The notes: generated by a model from the sequence alone, not told the origin. DNA of 64,000 nt from Bacillus sp. EB600 (GCF_024494385.1 NZ_JAEVLT010000020.1:1-64000); one strand, 5' to 3'. Shown: positions 25,918-35,736, counted from the first letter of the stretch. Translations and numbers: made by a program.

Positions 25918-26976
25918 TTGTTAAATAAAATATTTGGAGTAGTAATGGTTATTGGCGTACCGCTGTCTGTTATTGGGACACTGATGCATTGGTCCAGCAT
26001 GATCTTATTTATTATTTACTGTCTAAGCATCATTTCGCTAGCGAGTTTTATGGGGAGAGCAACTGAAAGTCTGGCTATTGTAGCTGGACCGCGTGTAGGT
26101 GGGTTGTTAAATGCTACCTTTGGAAATGCAGTCGAATTAATTATCTCTATTTTCTCTTTAAAAGCGGGTCTTATAGGAATTGTTTTGGCTTCTTTAACTG
26201 GCTCAGTTCTTGGAAACTTACTGCTTGTTGCGGGATTATCATTTTTTATAGGTGGTTTAAAGTATAAACGTCAGGAATTTAATGTTTATGACGCGCGCCA
26301 TAATTCTGGATTGCTAATGTTCGCAGTTGTCATTGCTTTTTTAATTCCTGAAGTTTTTTCCATGAGTTTAGACAAAACAGAAACGGTAACCTTGAGTCTA
26401 GGTATTTCCATTGTTCTTATCGTCCTTTACCTGGCAGCTTTGTTTTTCAAGCTGGTTACCCACCGAGGGGTTTATCAGCATGATAAAGAAACAGAAGGCC
26501 ATCAGGAGGAAGAGCCTGAATGGGGGAAAGGGAAAGCAATTGCGGTTTTGTTTATTGCAACGCTAATTGTTGCTTATATTTCCGAACACTTGGTTCATAC
26601 ATTTGAGTATGTCGCAACATCATTTGGCTGGACAGAGCTATTTATCGGGGTCATCATTGTTGCAATTGTCGGAAATGCGGCGGAACATGCGTCAGCGGTT
26701 TTAATGGCTGTTAAAAATAAAATGGATGTCGCTGTTGAAATAGCTATTGGGTCCACTCTTCAAGTTGCAATGTTTGTTGCACCTGTGCTGGTTATTGCTT
26801 CACTATTCTTTAAAACGCATATGCCGTTAATCTTTAGTTGGCCCGAATTAATTGCCATGGCCTCTTCCGTATTGCTGATGGTTGTTATTTCCAATGATGG
26901 TGAAACCAACTGGTTTGAAGGTTTAACATTAATAGCTGCATATTTCATTATGGGATTAGGGTTCTTTTTGTTATAA
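25918..26976 (+). CDS. chaA: calcium/proton exchanger (CaCA family, YfkE/ChaA)
   Basis: 352 residues with about 11 transmembrane helices. It has two inverted alpha-repeats: GNAVELIISIFSLKAG...LTGSVLGNLLLV and GNAAEHASAVLMAVKNKMDVAVEIAIGSTLQVA. These contain the ion-coordinating Glu residues. An acidic cytoplasmic loop (HDKETEGHQEEEPE) divides the halves. It exports Ca2+ in exchange for H+. Start is TTG after GGAGGG; no better start exists in frame. It corresponds to yfkE of B. subtilis. Confidence 0.9.
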   Translation: MLNKIFGVVMVIGVPLSVIGTLMHWSSMILFIIYCLSIISLASFMGRATESLAIVAGPRVGGLLNATFGNAVELIISIFSLKAGLIGIVLASLTGSVLGNLLLVAGLSFFIGGLKYKRQEFNVYDARHNSGLLMFAVVIAFLIPEVFSMSLDKTETVTLSLGISIVLIVLYLAALFFKLVTHRGVYQHDKETEGHQEEEPEWGKGKAIAVLFIATLIVAYISEHLVHTFEYVATSFGWTELFIGVIIVAIVGNAAEHASAVLMAVKNKMDVAVEIAIGSTLQVAMFVAPVLVIASLFFKTHMPLIFSWPELIAMASSVLLMVVISNDGETNWFEGLTLIAAYFIMGLGFFLL

Positions 26977-26996
26977 GATAGCCATTATTATAAGTA

Positions 26997-27041
26997 AGAA
27001 AAGACTCTGAGCTAAATTGGCTGCAGAGTCTTTTCTTTATT
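26997..27041 (+). terminator. chaA terminator
   Basis: AGAAAAGACTCTG / CAGAGTCTTTTCT stem followed by TTATT; the loop is about 14 bases. The following 390 bases up to yfkD hold no gene I can support. Confidence 0.8.
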
Positions 27042-27432
27042 AGAACTATTTTTTAATTAATTGATTCAACGCTTGAATCTATAAGTATTTTTTAATTTTT
27101 AAATTAGGGAAAAATCAACCGCTTTCGTTTTGGGACCATCAACCACCAACCTTCATGTTTAATTTGAAAAACGAAAAACACGAGTGTTGAATAATATCAT
27201 ATAAGACGGAAATCCCAACCTCCTTAAAGTAGAAAAATACAGCGAATTGATTACTACCCTCCTTCGTGATTGGATACCCTTATTATAAAGTAAAGTTAAA
27301 ATAATGTAAATATTTTGACTGCAAATTTTACAGTATTTCAGTGAAAATTTTTTTAAATGGATAATATATCGGGTCTCCGAAAAAACTAGTAGCAGATGAA
27401 TTAGAATGCCATCTTTGAAGGGAGAAATCACG

Positions 27433-28236
27433 GTGAAAAAGTATTCCACTGTCCTAATGCTGCTTTTCTTCATGTTCACGTTATTACCGTCTGTATTCGC
27501 TGGCAAAAGTCCAACCGAAAAAGTCAACTATCAGGTGCCAGCATCAGTAAAAAATATTACGAAAGAAAATACGTATCCAAATCCGACCCAAGACTTGCCG
27601 TTATTGCAGCCAAGTGATTTAACAAAAAGGCTCCTAGAGTCCTCTAGAATTAAGATTGAAAACCCCGATCTAATTAGAATGTTAAATGAATCAAGTATTA
27701 ATAGCACACCTTTTGCAATTGGTTATCGAGCAGTTGTCTATCTAGGCCAATGGCCATTAAACTATAAGTCCTCTGAAACTTCCCCCAATTGGGAGTTTCA
27801 AAAAATTAATACTAATTATTTTGATAACCGTGGTGGAAATTCACCTTATCAAATTCATTACGTTCAAGAATCACAAAAAATTATTAGAGGTGGCTTAACC
27901 GCGAAGATTCCAAACGCTGAAGACGTAAAAAAAATGATGCTGTTAAAGGCAACAGAGAAGACGAAATTACCGCTTGCTTTTGAAACTGTGATTGGAGGCG
28001 GAACGAAAAACGATCAAGTTTATAATATCCCGGCCAATCGCTTAGGTTATTTATATGCTCATGCTTCAGCTGTAAACGAAAAAGGCAAGGTTACATATGG
28101 AGAAGTTTATTTAATGTTAAAAGGAAATAAAAAATTTATTGTTATTAAAAATGTTACCTCACAAGGGATTGGGGCATGGATTCCAGTGCAAGACTATGTT
28201 TCCTTCGGATTTGTAGCCTCTGAAAAACCCAGATAA
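27433..28236 (+). CDS. yfkD: YfkD-like secreted protein
   Basis: 267 residues. A Sec signal peptide opens the protein (VKKYSTVLMLLFFMFTLLPSVFAG, cleavage likely after VFA). A conserved extracellular domain follows with VPASVKNITKENTYPNPTQDLPLLQPSD, FAIGYRAVVYLGQWPL and GVGAWIPVQDYVSFGF-like ends. It matches the YfkD family of bacilli, of unknown function. Start is GTG nine bases after GGGAG; the in-frame ATG at 27406 lacks a ribosome binding site. Confidence 0.85.
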   Translation: MKKYSTVLMLLFFMFTLLPSVFAGKSPTEKVNYQVPASVKNITKENTYPNPTQDLPLLQPSDLTKRLLESSRIKIENPDLIRMLNESSINSTPFAIGYRAVVYLGQWPLNYKSSETSPNWEFQKINTNYFDNRGGNSPYQIHYVQESQKIIRGGLTAKIPNAEDVKKMMLLKATEKTKLPLAFETVIGGGTKNDQVYNIPANRLGYLYAHASAVNEKGKVTYGEVYLMLKGNKKFIVIKNVTSQGIGAWIPVQDYVSFGFVASEKPR

Positions 28237-28242
28237 TAACGG

Positions 28243-28274
28243 GGACTCCTAGAACTGATAGGAGTCCTTTTTCG
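28243..28274 (+). terminator. yfkD terminator
   Basis: GGGACTCCTA / TAGGAGTCC stem followed by TTTTTCG. Confidence 0.8.
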
Positions 28275-28361
28275 ATTTTTTGATAAAATTTTTTCAAGAA
28301 GTGATTGCGAATGGTGCAATAGTTCGATAGGATGTAATCGGAATAGAAAGGAGCGAGATGT

Positions 28362-28559
28362 TTGGGAAGTCTAATTAATGATAAAAATACACAAGTTACT
28401 TTTTTAAAGCAGCGTTTAAATATGTTTCTTGAAGTCCTTGATGCAATTGATCCGGAAGATGCCGATCTGCAAGATGTAGACCGTTTAATTGCCATCCTAG
28501 ATGAATTAGAATCGAAATGCCGGGAATTTCAAAACCGGGAATGTGAAGAGTCTGTTTAA
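28362..28559 (+). CDS. SE1561 family small protein
   Basis: 65 acidic, helical residues. The pattern FLKQRLNMFLEVLDAIDPEDADL then VDRLIAILDELESKC is typical of SE1561-family proteins of Bacillales. Function unknown. Start is TTG eight bases after AAAGGAG. An ATG four bases upstream is out of frame and ends after six codons. It is monocistronic, between yfkD and the fumarase gene. Confidence 0.75.
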   Translation: MGSLINDKNTQVTFLKQRLNMFLEVLDAIDPEDADLQDVDRLIAILDELESKCREFQNRECEESV

Positions 28560-28731
28560 CGTAACAGGCTTTTTTTTATAGAAAAATAGCTAACATGTAA
28601 CCGGTTTCGAGCTTCTTCTTTTAATCCCAAGTCGATTGGAGTATAATTGTAGCGAAAATAGTTGTAATATTAAAAATAAAGTTCTAAATTGAATTGAAGT
28701 AAATGAGTCATCAAAGGGAGAGGGTACAAGA

Positions 28732-30273
28732 ATGAATTTAGCAAAATTTGAAGAAAGCATGTATAAGCTAGTTGTTGAAACATCAACAAAACTTCCAAAA
28801 GATGTACGTCGTGCTGTCAAGGCAGCAAAGGAAAAAGAAAATGCGGGTACAAGAGCAGCATTAAGTCTTGCAACCATCACAAATAATATTAAAATGGCTG
28901 ACGATGCTGTATCGCCTATTTGCCAAGATACAGGTCTGCCAACCTTTAAAATAAAGACACCTGTTGGAATTAATCAGTTACAATTAAAAGAAGCTATTTA
29001 TAATGCCATTGTTCTTGCTACAAAAGAAGGAAAATTACGGCCAAACTCCGTTGATTCCTTAACAGGTAAAAACAGTGGAAATAATCTTGGCGGCGGAACT
29101 CCAGTAATCAAATTTGAACAATGGGAAAAAGACTACATTCAAGTAAAGCTTATTTTAAAAGGTGGCGGCTGCGAAAATAAAAACATTCAATACAGCCTGC
29201 CATGCGAGCTAGAAGGACTTGGTCGTGCTGGCCGTGATCTTGACGGAATCCGCAAATGTGTTCTACATTCAGTTTACCAAGCACAAGGACAAGGCTGCAG
29301 TGCCGGATTTATTGGAGTCGGTATTGGAGGAGACCGTTCTTCTGGATACGATTTAGCAAAAGAACAGCTATTCCGTTCTGTGGAAGATGTAAATCCAAAT
29401 GAAGATCTTCGCAAGCTTGAAGACTATATTATGGAAAATGCCAACAAGCTTGGGATTGGAACAATGGGATTTGGCGGAGAAGCAACGCTTCTAGGCTGTA
29501 AAATCGGTGTTATGAATCGGATTCCAGCCAGCTTCTATGTATCCGTTGCCTATAATTGCTGGGCATTCCGCCGCTTGGGCGTAGCTGTTAATCCTGAAAC
29601 GGGTGATATTCAGGAATGGATGTATCAAGAAGGAGAAACCGTTGATTTCACTCAAACTGAAGCAGAAAAGGAAACAGCAGCTTCATCTGAGGGAGTAATC
29701 ACTCTTCAAGCGCCAGTTTCTGAAGAGCAGGTCCGTCAGTTAAAGGTGGGGGACGTTGTTCAAATTAACGGAGTCATGCATACAGGCCGTGATGCTATTC
29801 ATCACTATTTAATGTCCCACGATGCTCCAATCGATTTAAACGGTCAAATTATTTATCATTGTGGTCCAGTTATGTTAAAGGATGAAGATGGAGTTTGGCA
29901 TGTTAAAGCTGCCGGCCCAACAACAAGTATTCGTGAGGAACCATACCAGGGAGATATCATGAAAAAATTCGGTATTCGTGCTGTTATTGGTAAAGGCGGT
30001 ATGGGACCTAAAACATTGGCAGCTCTTGAAGAGCATGGTGGAGTATATCTAAATGCTATTGGCGGGGCTGCTCAATATTATGCAGAATGTATTAAATCTG
30101 TTGATGGTGTAGATCTTACCCAATTTGGAATCCCTGAATCAATGTGGCATCTTACTGTAGAAGGCTTCACTGCTGTTGTTACAATGGACTCACACGGTAA
30201 TAGTCTTCATGCAGATGTTGATAAATCTTCATTGGAAAAATTAGCGCAGTTCAAAGAAACAGTTTTTAACTAA
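28732..30273 (+). CDS. fumA: class I fumarate hydratase (Fe-S)
   Basis: 513 residues, a single-chain class I fumarase. The alpha-type part runs to about residue 280 and the beta-type part follows. The three probable [4Fe-4S] cysteines are in SPICQDTGLPTF, GGCENKNIQYSLPC and GQGCSAGFIGVGIGGDRSSGYDLAK. The beta part has GDVVQINGVMHTGRDAIHHYL and IGKGGMGPKTL. It hydrates fumarate to malate in the TCA cycle and is oxygen-sensitive. The ATG follows GGGAGAGGG. B. subtilis relies on class II citG. Confidence 0.92.
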   Translation: MNLAKFEESMYKLVVETSTKLPKDVRRAVKAAKEKENAGTRAALSLATITNNIKMADDAVSPICQDTGLPTFKIKTPVGINQLQLKEAIYNAIVLATKEGKLRPNSVDSLTGKNSGNNLGGGTPVIKFEQWEKDYIQVKLILKGGGCENKNIQYSLPCELEGLGRAGRDLDGIRKCVLHSVYQAQGQGCSAGFIGVGIGGDRSSGYDLAKEQLFRSVEDVNPNEDLRKLEDYIMENANKLGIGTMGFGGEATLLGCKIGVMNRIPASFYVSVAYNCWAFRRLGVAVNPETGDIQEWMYQEGETVDFTQTEAEKETAASSEGVITLQAPVSEEQVRQLKVGDVVQINGVMHTGRDAIHHYLMSHDAPIDLNGQIIYHCGPVMLKDEDGVWHVKAAGPTTSIREEPYQGDIMKKFGIRAVIGKGGMGPKTLAALEEHGGVYLNAIGGAAQYYAECIKSVDGVDLTQFGIPESMWHLTVEGFTAVVTMDSHGNSLHADVDKSSLEKLAQFKETVFN

Positions 30274-30294
30274 GAATAGTTTTGGAAAAGGAAA

Positions 30295-30325
30295 TGGGCG
30301 GGTCCGCGAATGGACCTGCCTATTT
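30295..30325 (+). terminator. fumA terminator
   Basis: GGGCGGGTCC / GGACCTGCC stem with a GCGAAT loop followed by TATTTTG. Confidence 0.65.
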
Positions 30326-30390
30326 TGTGTGTGGAGAGTTGTTCATGGCGTGGTAGTAGGGGGGAAGATCTAATTGAAGAATCCGCTCGA

Positions 30391-31104
30391 AATGTAGAAT
30401 CCAAATGAAAATATGTAGAATCGAGTCAAAAGTATGTAGAATCTGGACCAAAACATGTAGAATACCACATGGAAGTGTAGAATCGCACCGGAAGTATGTA
30501 GAATACACTGAAAATATGTAGAATCGAGTCAAAAGTATGTAGAATACATCTGAAAATATGTAGAATCAGGGCAAAAGTATGTAGAATCCGGACCAAAACA
30601 TGTAGAATACCACATGGAAATGTAGAATCGCACCGGAAGTATGTAGAATACAACTGAAAATATGTAGAATCAGGGCAAAAGTATGTAGAATCTGGACCAA
30701 AACATTTAGAATACCACATGGAAATGTAGAATCGCACTGGAAGTATGTAGAATACAACTGAAAATATGTAGAGTCAGGGCAAAAGTATGTAGAATCCGGA
30801 CCAAAACATGTAGAATACCATATGGAAATGTAGAATCGCACCGGAAGTATGTAGAATCCATCTAAAAATATGTAGAATCAGGGCAAAAGTATGTAGAATC
30901 CGGACCAAAACATGTAGAATACCACATGGAAATGTAGAATCGCACCGGAAGTATGTAGAATACAACTGAAAATATGTAGAATCAGGGCAAAAGTATGTAG
31001 AATCTGGACCAAAACATGTAGAATACCACATGGAAATGTAGAATCGTACCGGAAGTATGTAGAATTCCAACGATAACATATAGAACCCAACCGGGATCAT
31101 ATGG
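30391..31104. repeat. 21-nt tandem array (about 34 units) with 104-nt higher-order period
   Basis: The nonamer ATGTAGAAT recurs about every 21 bases (some units 20), some 34 times. Between nonamers five spacer types recur in fixed order: CAGGGCAAAAGT, CCGGACCAAAAC, ACCACATGGAA, CGCACCGGAAGT, ACAACTGAAAAT. This gives a 104-base superunit repeated about five times, with edge units (30391-30560 and after 31050) more divergent. Because 21 is divisible by three, long minus-strand frames stay open; these have no start sites and are artefacts. It is not CRISPR: the repeat is too short and the 'spacers' repeat. Confidence 0.9.
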
Positions 31105-31197
31105 ATTAATAAAAGTGCACAAAACATTCAATATTTACTAAAGGAATAACAATAACTTTCCAGAAATTCTTACTATACGAATAAAGGAGGGCTAGAT

Positions 31198-32160
31198 TTG
31201 TTTGAAAAAAACCTAACTAAATCATTAGTTTTTCAGCAGCATGAAGCACTTTTGGGGAGATTACCTGAAGATCATCCCAAGTGGTCAGAAGTTCAGAGGA
31301 GAAAAGAAAAATTAAAGGCTGGTTACAACGGAGAAAAAGCCATTAATTATTTTCTGAGTTTACTTCCAGCGAAAAACTACCATATTTTTCATAATATCAG
31401 GCTTCCCATTGAACAGTCCTTTTTCGAAATTGACGCTTACCTTCTATCTCCAAAAACATCATTTATCATCGAAGGAAAAAATTACGCGGGAACCCTACTG
31501 CTAGATAGAAACCAATTAACTCAAGAAGTAAACGATGAAACAAAGGTTTACGAGAATCCCCTAGTACAAGTTAACCGCCATAAAATTCTCCTAAAGTATT
31601 GGTTTGAGAAATACCAACTTCCTTTCACTCCATCTGAACATTTCGTTTGTTTTAGCAATACCTCCACCACCATAAATATAAGTCCAGGATACACGGAGGC
31701 TGAAAAAAGAGTTTGTAAAGCAGCTGATCTTCTAAAGAAAATTGTTGAATTTGAGCAATTTTATAAAAAGGAAACTGTTGACCCAAAAACGATTGGTAAA
31801 ATAAAAAGGCTAATCTTAACGAAACATATTCCAAAAAGAATTGAAATTTTACAAACATATGGTTTTGATAAAAATGATATTATAACAGGTGTCAAATGTC
31901 CTGCATGTAAATTCATTGCAATGGAATATAAACGAGGCATCTGGGAATGCCCGGCGTGTCATTTCCGTTCAAGAGAAGCACATTTTCCAGCAATTAATGA
32001 TTACTTTTTGATCTACAAGCCTTCAATTACAAATTCCGAATTGCGTGAATTCCTTCATATCCCATCATCAAGATCTGCTACCAATGTGTTTTCCAGTCTA
32101 GGTCTTACTTATGAGGGAGTAACCAGAGATCGTATCTATTTTCAAGACCCCAGAACTTAA
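31198..32160 (+). CDS. NERD domain protein with C-terminal zinc ribbon
   Basis: 320 residues. An N-terminal nuclease-related domain spans about residues 35-150: GYNGEKAINYFLS, then EIDAYLLSPKTSFIIEGKNYAG, with the Glu-x-Lys metal site typical of the PD-(D/E)xK fold. A CxxC-x14-CxxC zinc ribbon (CPACKFIAMEYKRGIWECPAC) follows at about 230-255, and a short C-terminal domain ends it. NERD proteins are presumed DNA-processing enzymes. Start is TTG after AAAGGAGGGC. It lies right beside the 21-nt array. Confidence 0.85.
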   Translation: MFEKNLTKSLVFQQHEALLGRLPEDHPKWSEVQRRKEKLKAGYNGEKAINYFLSLLPAKNYHIFHNIRLPIEQSFFEIDAYLLSPKTSFIIEGKNYAGTLLLDRNQLTQEVNDETKVYENPLVQVNRHKILLKYWFEKYQLPFTPSEHFVCFSNTSTTINISPGYTEAEKRVCKAADLLKKIVEFEQFYKKETVDPKTIGKIKRLILTKHIPKRIEILQTYGFDKNDIITGVKCPACKFIAMEYKRGIWECPACHFRSREAHFPAINDYFLIYKPSITNSELREFLHIPSSRSATNVFSSLGLTYEGVTRDRIYFQDPRT

Positions 32161-32232
32161 AAAAGGATATCTATTCCAATCATGTTTTCCTTCATAAAAC
32201 AAACACTAAGATAAACCAAAAGCGGGGGGAAC

Positions 32233-33009
32233 ATGAAAATGAGGTATTTAAAATATCTTGTCATTTTTTGTGTAATGGTATTAGCACCTACTATTACTTT
32301 GGCTGCAGTATCCAATCAGCCCATTCATTGGGGCTTTAAAAAGGGGATCAATGAGCAGCAGGCAGAAGCAGGAGCAGAGCTTGATGGGGTGCTAAAAAAA
32401 TATGGCGGTTTTTATAAAGGCGATGCAAAATCGAAGACATTATATCTTACCTTTGATAACGGCTATGAAAATGGTTATACACCAAAAATTCTTAAAGTGT
32501 TAAAAAAAGAAAAAGTCCCAGCAACTTTTTTCGTAACAGGTCATTATTTAGAGTCTCAGCCAAAGATTGTTAAGCAGATGGTGAAAGAAGGTCACATTAT
32601 CGGTAATCACTCTTGGTTTCACCCTGATTTAACAACAATCAGTGATGACAAGATAAGAAAAGAATTAGATAAGGTCAGAGTGAAGACAAAGGAATTGACT
32701 GGTCAAAAGGAAATGAAATATGTGCGTCCGCCAAGGGGAATATTTAGTGAAAGAACAATGGAAGTAGCAAAAAAGGACGGCTACACCCATGTAATGTGGT
32801 CGCTTGCGTTTGTCGATTGGAATATTAACCAACAAAAGGGATGGAAATATTCCTATGACAATATTATGAGGCAAATCCACCCCGGCGCAGTCATTCTTTT
32901 ACACACAGTATCAAAGGATAATGCCGATGCATTAGACAAAGTCATTAAAGACTTGAAAAAGAAGGGCTATAAGTTTAAAAGCCTTGATGACTTCCCAAGG
33001 AAAAAATAA
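32233..33009 (+). CDS. pdaA: delta-lactam-forming polysaccharide deacetylase PdaA
   Basis: 258 residues with a signal peptide (VIFCVMVLAPTITLAA) and a NodB/CE4 domain. The motifs are TFDNGYENGYTPKIL (catalytic Asp), HSWFHPDLT (metal His-x3-His), RPPRG and LLHTVSKDNADAL. PdaA removes acetyl from muramic acid on the way to muramic delta-lactam in spore cortex, needed for germination. The first ATG lies close to GGGGGG; the second ATG six bases on may be the real start. Single gene with terminator. Confidence 0.92.
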   Translation: MKMRYLKYLVIFCVMVLAPTITLAAVSNQPIHWGFKKGINEQQAEAGAELDGVLKKYGGFYKGDAKSKTLYLTFDNGYENGYTPKILKVLKKEKVPATFFVTGHYLESQPKIVKQMVKEGHIIGNHSWFHPDLTTISDDKIRKELDKVRVKTKELTGQKEMKYVRPPRGIFSERTMEVAKKDGYTHVMWSLAFVDWNINQQKGWKYSYDNIMRQIHPGAVILLHTVSKDNADALDKVIKDLKKKGYKFKSLDDFPRKK

Positions 33010-33016
33010 CATTTTT

Positions 33017-33050
33017 TAAAGCCGGATCCTTATGGAATTCGGCTTTTCCT
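33017..33050 (+). terminator. pdaA terminator
   Basis: AAAGCCG / CGGCTTT outer stem with inner GGATCC.GGAATTC pairing, followed by TCCTG; the T run is short. Confidence 0.55.
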
Positions 33051-33104
33051 GTATAATGAAAAACATGCTATAATACGGGAAATACGAAAAGGATGGAATC
33101 GAAC

Positions 33105-33971
33105 GTGTGGCAGGAAAAAATCGAAATTGAAGGGCCGTATAACTTTGATATAGTGCTCGAAAGGCAGTCGCTGGACCCGCTGAGCAATATTGATAAAAAG
33201 AACCGATCGATAAAGGTACCAGTCTTTCTGGAACAGGATCCTAATGTAATTGATGTTATGGCTGTAGGAACAATTGAAGATCCTGTTTTTATTTTAACGG
33301 GAGGACAACAAAATGTAAAAGATGCTTTGATCGATCGAGTGTCCGAAATTTTTCAATGGAATGTTCCTCTAAAGCAAATTCATGAACATTTTCAAAAAAC
33401 CAGCCTCAATGAACTTTTCAAAGAACACATTGGGACACCGCTTGTACTGGATTTTGATCTGTTTGGTTGCTTAATCAAGTGCGTGATTCACCAACAATTG
33501 AATTTGAGGTTTGCCTATACGCTGACAGAACGGTTTGTTAAAACCTTTGGCTTTGAGAAGGATGGAGCTTGGTTTTATCCAAGTCCTCAAACTGTTGCCG
33601 TCCTTACGGTTGACCAGCTACGTGAACTCCAATTTAGTGGAAGGAAAGCGGAATACGTGATTGGGATTGCGAAGGCAGTTGTTGAAGGAGAACTAGATAT
33701 AGAATCATTCAAACAAGATAATAATGAAGAAGTCTTTACTAAATTAATTAAGCTTCGCGGTGTCGGAAATTGGACGATTCAGAATCTCCTGCTTTTTGGG
33801 CTTGGCCGGCAAAACCTTTTTCCAACAGCGGATATTGGCATTCAAAATGCATTAAAAAAATTGTACAAGCTCGAGCAAAAACCAACTTTGGAAGAAATGG
33901 AGCAATACAAACAGGGTTGGGAACCGTATTTGAGCTATGCTTCTTTGTATTTATGGAGAAGCATTGAATAA
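33105..33971 (+). CDS. yfjP: AlkA-type DNA-3-methyladenine glycosylase (YfjP-like)
   Basis: 288 residues. The HhH-GPD domain lies at about 120-280: CVIHQQLNLRFAYTLTERFV, the KLRGVGNWTIQNLLLFGLGR hairpin, and the catalytic Asp in FPTADIGIQNAL. It excises alkylated bases and starts base-excision repair. I prefer GTG at 33105, which has AAGGA at a workable distance; the ATG at 33093 lies on the ribosome binding site. The next gene begins 15 bases downstream, so they form an operon. Confidence 0.85.
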   Translation: MWQEKIEIEGPYNFDIVLERQSLDPLSNIDKKNRSIKVPVFLEQDPNVIDVMAVGTIEDPVFILTGGQQNVKDALIDRVSEIFQWNVPLKQIHEHFQKTSLNELFKEHIGTPLVLDFDLFGCLIKCVIHQQLNLRFAYTLTERFVKTFGFEKDGAWFYPSPQTVAVLTVDQLRELQFSGRKAEYVIGIAKAVVEGELDIESFKQDNNEEVFTKLIKLRGVGNWTIQNLLLFGLGRQNLFPTADIGIQNALKKLYKLEQKPTLEEMEQYKQGWEPYLSYASLYLWRSIE

Positions 33972-33986
33972 TTTGGAGTGAATAAA

Positions 33987-35366
33987 ATGAGAAATGAACA
34001 AACTGTTACAATCAAACCTAACCAAACCTTTCCGCTCACGATCAAACGGCTGGGAATTAATGGGGAAGGGGTAGGCTATTTTAAAAAGCAGGTGGTGTTT
34101 GTTCCCGGAGCCTTGCCGGGCGAAGAAGTAGTCGTTGAGGCAACAAAGGTACAACCGAAATATGCTGAGGCAAAAATAAAAAAGATTCGCATTCAATCCC
34201 CCTATCGTGTAAAGCCGCTTTGTCCTGTTTATGATATTTGCGGCGGTTGTCAGCTCCAACATTTACGCTATGACCAGCAGCTGAAGGAAAAACGCGATAT
34301 TGTTATCCAATCCCTGGAGCGGCATACAAAACTGAAGGTTGATCAGCTTGACATCCGCGCCACGATTGGGATGGATGAACCGTGGGGCTATCGTAATAAA
34401 AGCAGCTTTCAGGTTGCCGAAAAAAACGGTAAAGTGCTCGCTGGTTTATATGGGATAAACTCCCACGAGCTCATTGATATTGATAATTGCGCGGTTCAGC
34501 ATTCTCAGACGACAGAAGTCACTGTAAAGGTTAAACGAATTTTAGAGGATTTAAATATTCCTATTTATAATGAAAAAACAAAACAGGGAATTGTCCGGAC
34601 TATTGTTACACGTGTTGGAGTACAAACCGGTGAGCTTCAGGTAGTTATCATTACCTCACAAAAAGAATTGCCAAAAACTGAAATTTTAGTAGAAGAAATT
34701 CAAAAACAATTGCCGAATGTTAAATCAATTGTACAGAATATAAATGGTCAAAAAACATCACTCATTTTTGGTGAGGAGACTAAAGCGTTAGCTGGGAAGG
34801 AATTTATCCAAGAAACCCTTGGAGATCTTTCATTCGAATTATCTGCCCGGACTTTCTTTCAGCTGAATCCACTCCAAACAGTGGTACTTTATAATGAGGT
34901 AAAAAAGGCGGCGGGGCTGACAGGAGATGAAAAAGTAGTCGATGCCTATTGCGGTGTTGGTACGATTGGGTTGTGGCTGGCAGATCAAGCAGGTGAAATT
35001 CGCGGCATGGATGTCATACCCGAGTCGATTGCGGACGCAAAGAAAAATGCGAAACGCCATGGCTTTAGCAATACAAAATATGTTCCAGGTAAAGCTGAAG
35101 AAATACTGCCTAAATGGGTAAAAAAAGGGTGGAAGCCAGATGTCATCGTGGTGGATCCGCCGCGAACAGGCCTCGATCATCAACTTATCCAAACTATCCT
35201 TGAGGTGGAACCCAAAAAACTTATCTATGTTTCATGCAACCCCTCAACCTTGGCTAAAGACCTTCAAGCTTTGAGTAAGAAATTTGATGTAAAGTATATA
35301 CAGCCAGTGGATATGTTCCCGCAGACGGCACACGTTGAATGTGTGTCGCAACTTATAGTAAGGTAA
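33987..35366 (+). CDS. yfjO: TrmA/RumA-family RNA (uracil-5)-methyltransferase (YfjO-like)
   Basis: 459 residues. An N-terminal TRAM domain ([18 protein letters not shown]) is followed by Fe-S cluster cysteines ([18 protein letters not shown] plus one further Cys), a SAM-binding region ([14 protein letters not shown]), VDPPRTGLD, and the catalytic Cys in [13 protein letters not shown]. The target is a uracil in 23S rRNA (RlmC/RlmD-type) or tRNA; sequence alone does not decide. ATG at 33987 has GGAG at eight bases. Co-transcribed with the glycosylase. Confidence 0.88.
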   Translation: MRNEQTVTIKPNQTFPLTIKRLGINGEGVGYFKKQVVFVPGALPGEEVVVEATKVQPKYAEAKIKKIRIQSPYRVKPLCPVYDICGGCQLQHLRYDQQLKEKRDIVIQSLERHTKLKVDQLDIRATIGMDEPWGYRNKSSFQVAEKNGKVLAGLYGINSHELIDIDNCAVQHSQTTEVTVKVKRILEDLNIPIYNEKTKQGIVRTIVTRVGVQTGELQVVIITSQKELPKTEILVEEIQKQLPNVKSIVQNINGQKTSLIFGEETKALAGKEFIQETLGDLSFELSARTFFQLNPLQTVVLYNEVKKAAGLTGDEKVVDAYCGVGTIGLWLADQAGEIRGMDVIPESIADAKKNAKRHGFSNTKYVPGKAEEILPKWVKKGWKPDVIVVDPPRTGLDHQLIQTILEVEPKKLIYVSCNPSTLAKDLQALSKKFDVKYIQPVDMFPQTAHVECVSQLIVR

Positions 35367-35372
35367 AAGAAA

Positions 35373-35392
35373 TTATGCCCATTCCTGCGAAT
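35373..35392 (+). terminator. hairpin after yfjO
   Basis: GCCCATTC / GAATGGGC with a short loop; the following TATTGTTG is only weakly T-rich, so termination is uncertain. Confidence 0.45.
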
Positions 35393-35529
35393 GGGCTATT
35401 GTTGTTTAGAAAGACAGATTTAAGATGAATTTTTCGGTGAAATTCGACAAGTCTCGGCTGGTGCCAGTGGATTGCGCCTATGATAGGAGACAGGTATAAA
35501 TTGGGAACAATATAGCTGATGCTTACGTG

Positions 35530-35724
35530 AATTAACCGAAAAAGATATTCGTAAAATTGTTGATACATATATCAACCACGAATTATCCGATGAGTGTGTG
35601 GGACTATTGCGTAAGCGAATTCGTGGTGAAGCCTGGGGAGTACACGGTATACCTCGGTACCCCCAGCGAAGATACTCCTTTCAAAACTACAGTAGTCGTT
35701 GCCTAACGGCAAATAGCTTAAAAT
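35530..35724 (+). pseudogene. unidentified gene fragment
   Basis: An open stretch without start codon reads LTEKDIRKIVDTYINHELSDE then RKRIRGEAWGVHGIPRYPQRR. The first part resembles the C-terminal end of type I restriction modification subunits (HsdM), but the similarity is short. The base composition is richer in G+C than its surroundings. It is a likely leftover of a transferred gene; identity is not established. Confidence 0.3.
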
Positions 35725-35736
35725 AAAAAAATATCT

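Noticed and set aside
27159-27300. Minus-strand small gene with two AAGGAGG-like motifs
   Set aside because: No proper start codon lies at the right distance from either motif, and the possible peptide (about 20-30 residues) has no recognisable pattern.
30391-31104. CRISPR array
   Set aside because: The conserved part is only nine bases, spacing is 20-21 bases, and the intervening sequences recur in fixed order. No cas genes are near.
30320-31127. Several overlapping minus-strand ORFs with a 7-residue periodic Tyr/Phe/His-rich sequence
   Set aside because: They are the translation of the 21-nt tandem array; no ribosome binding site or start context, and they exist only because the unit length is divisible by three.
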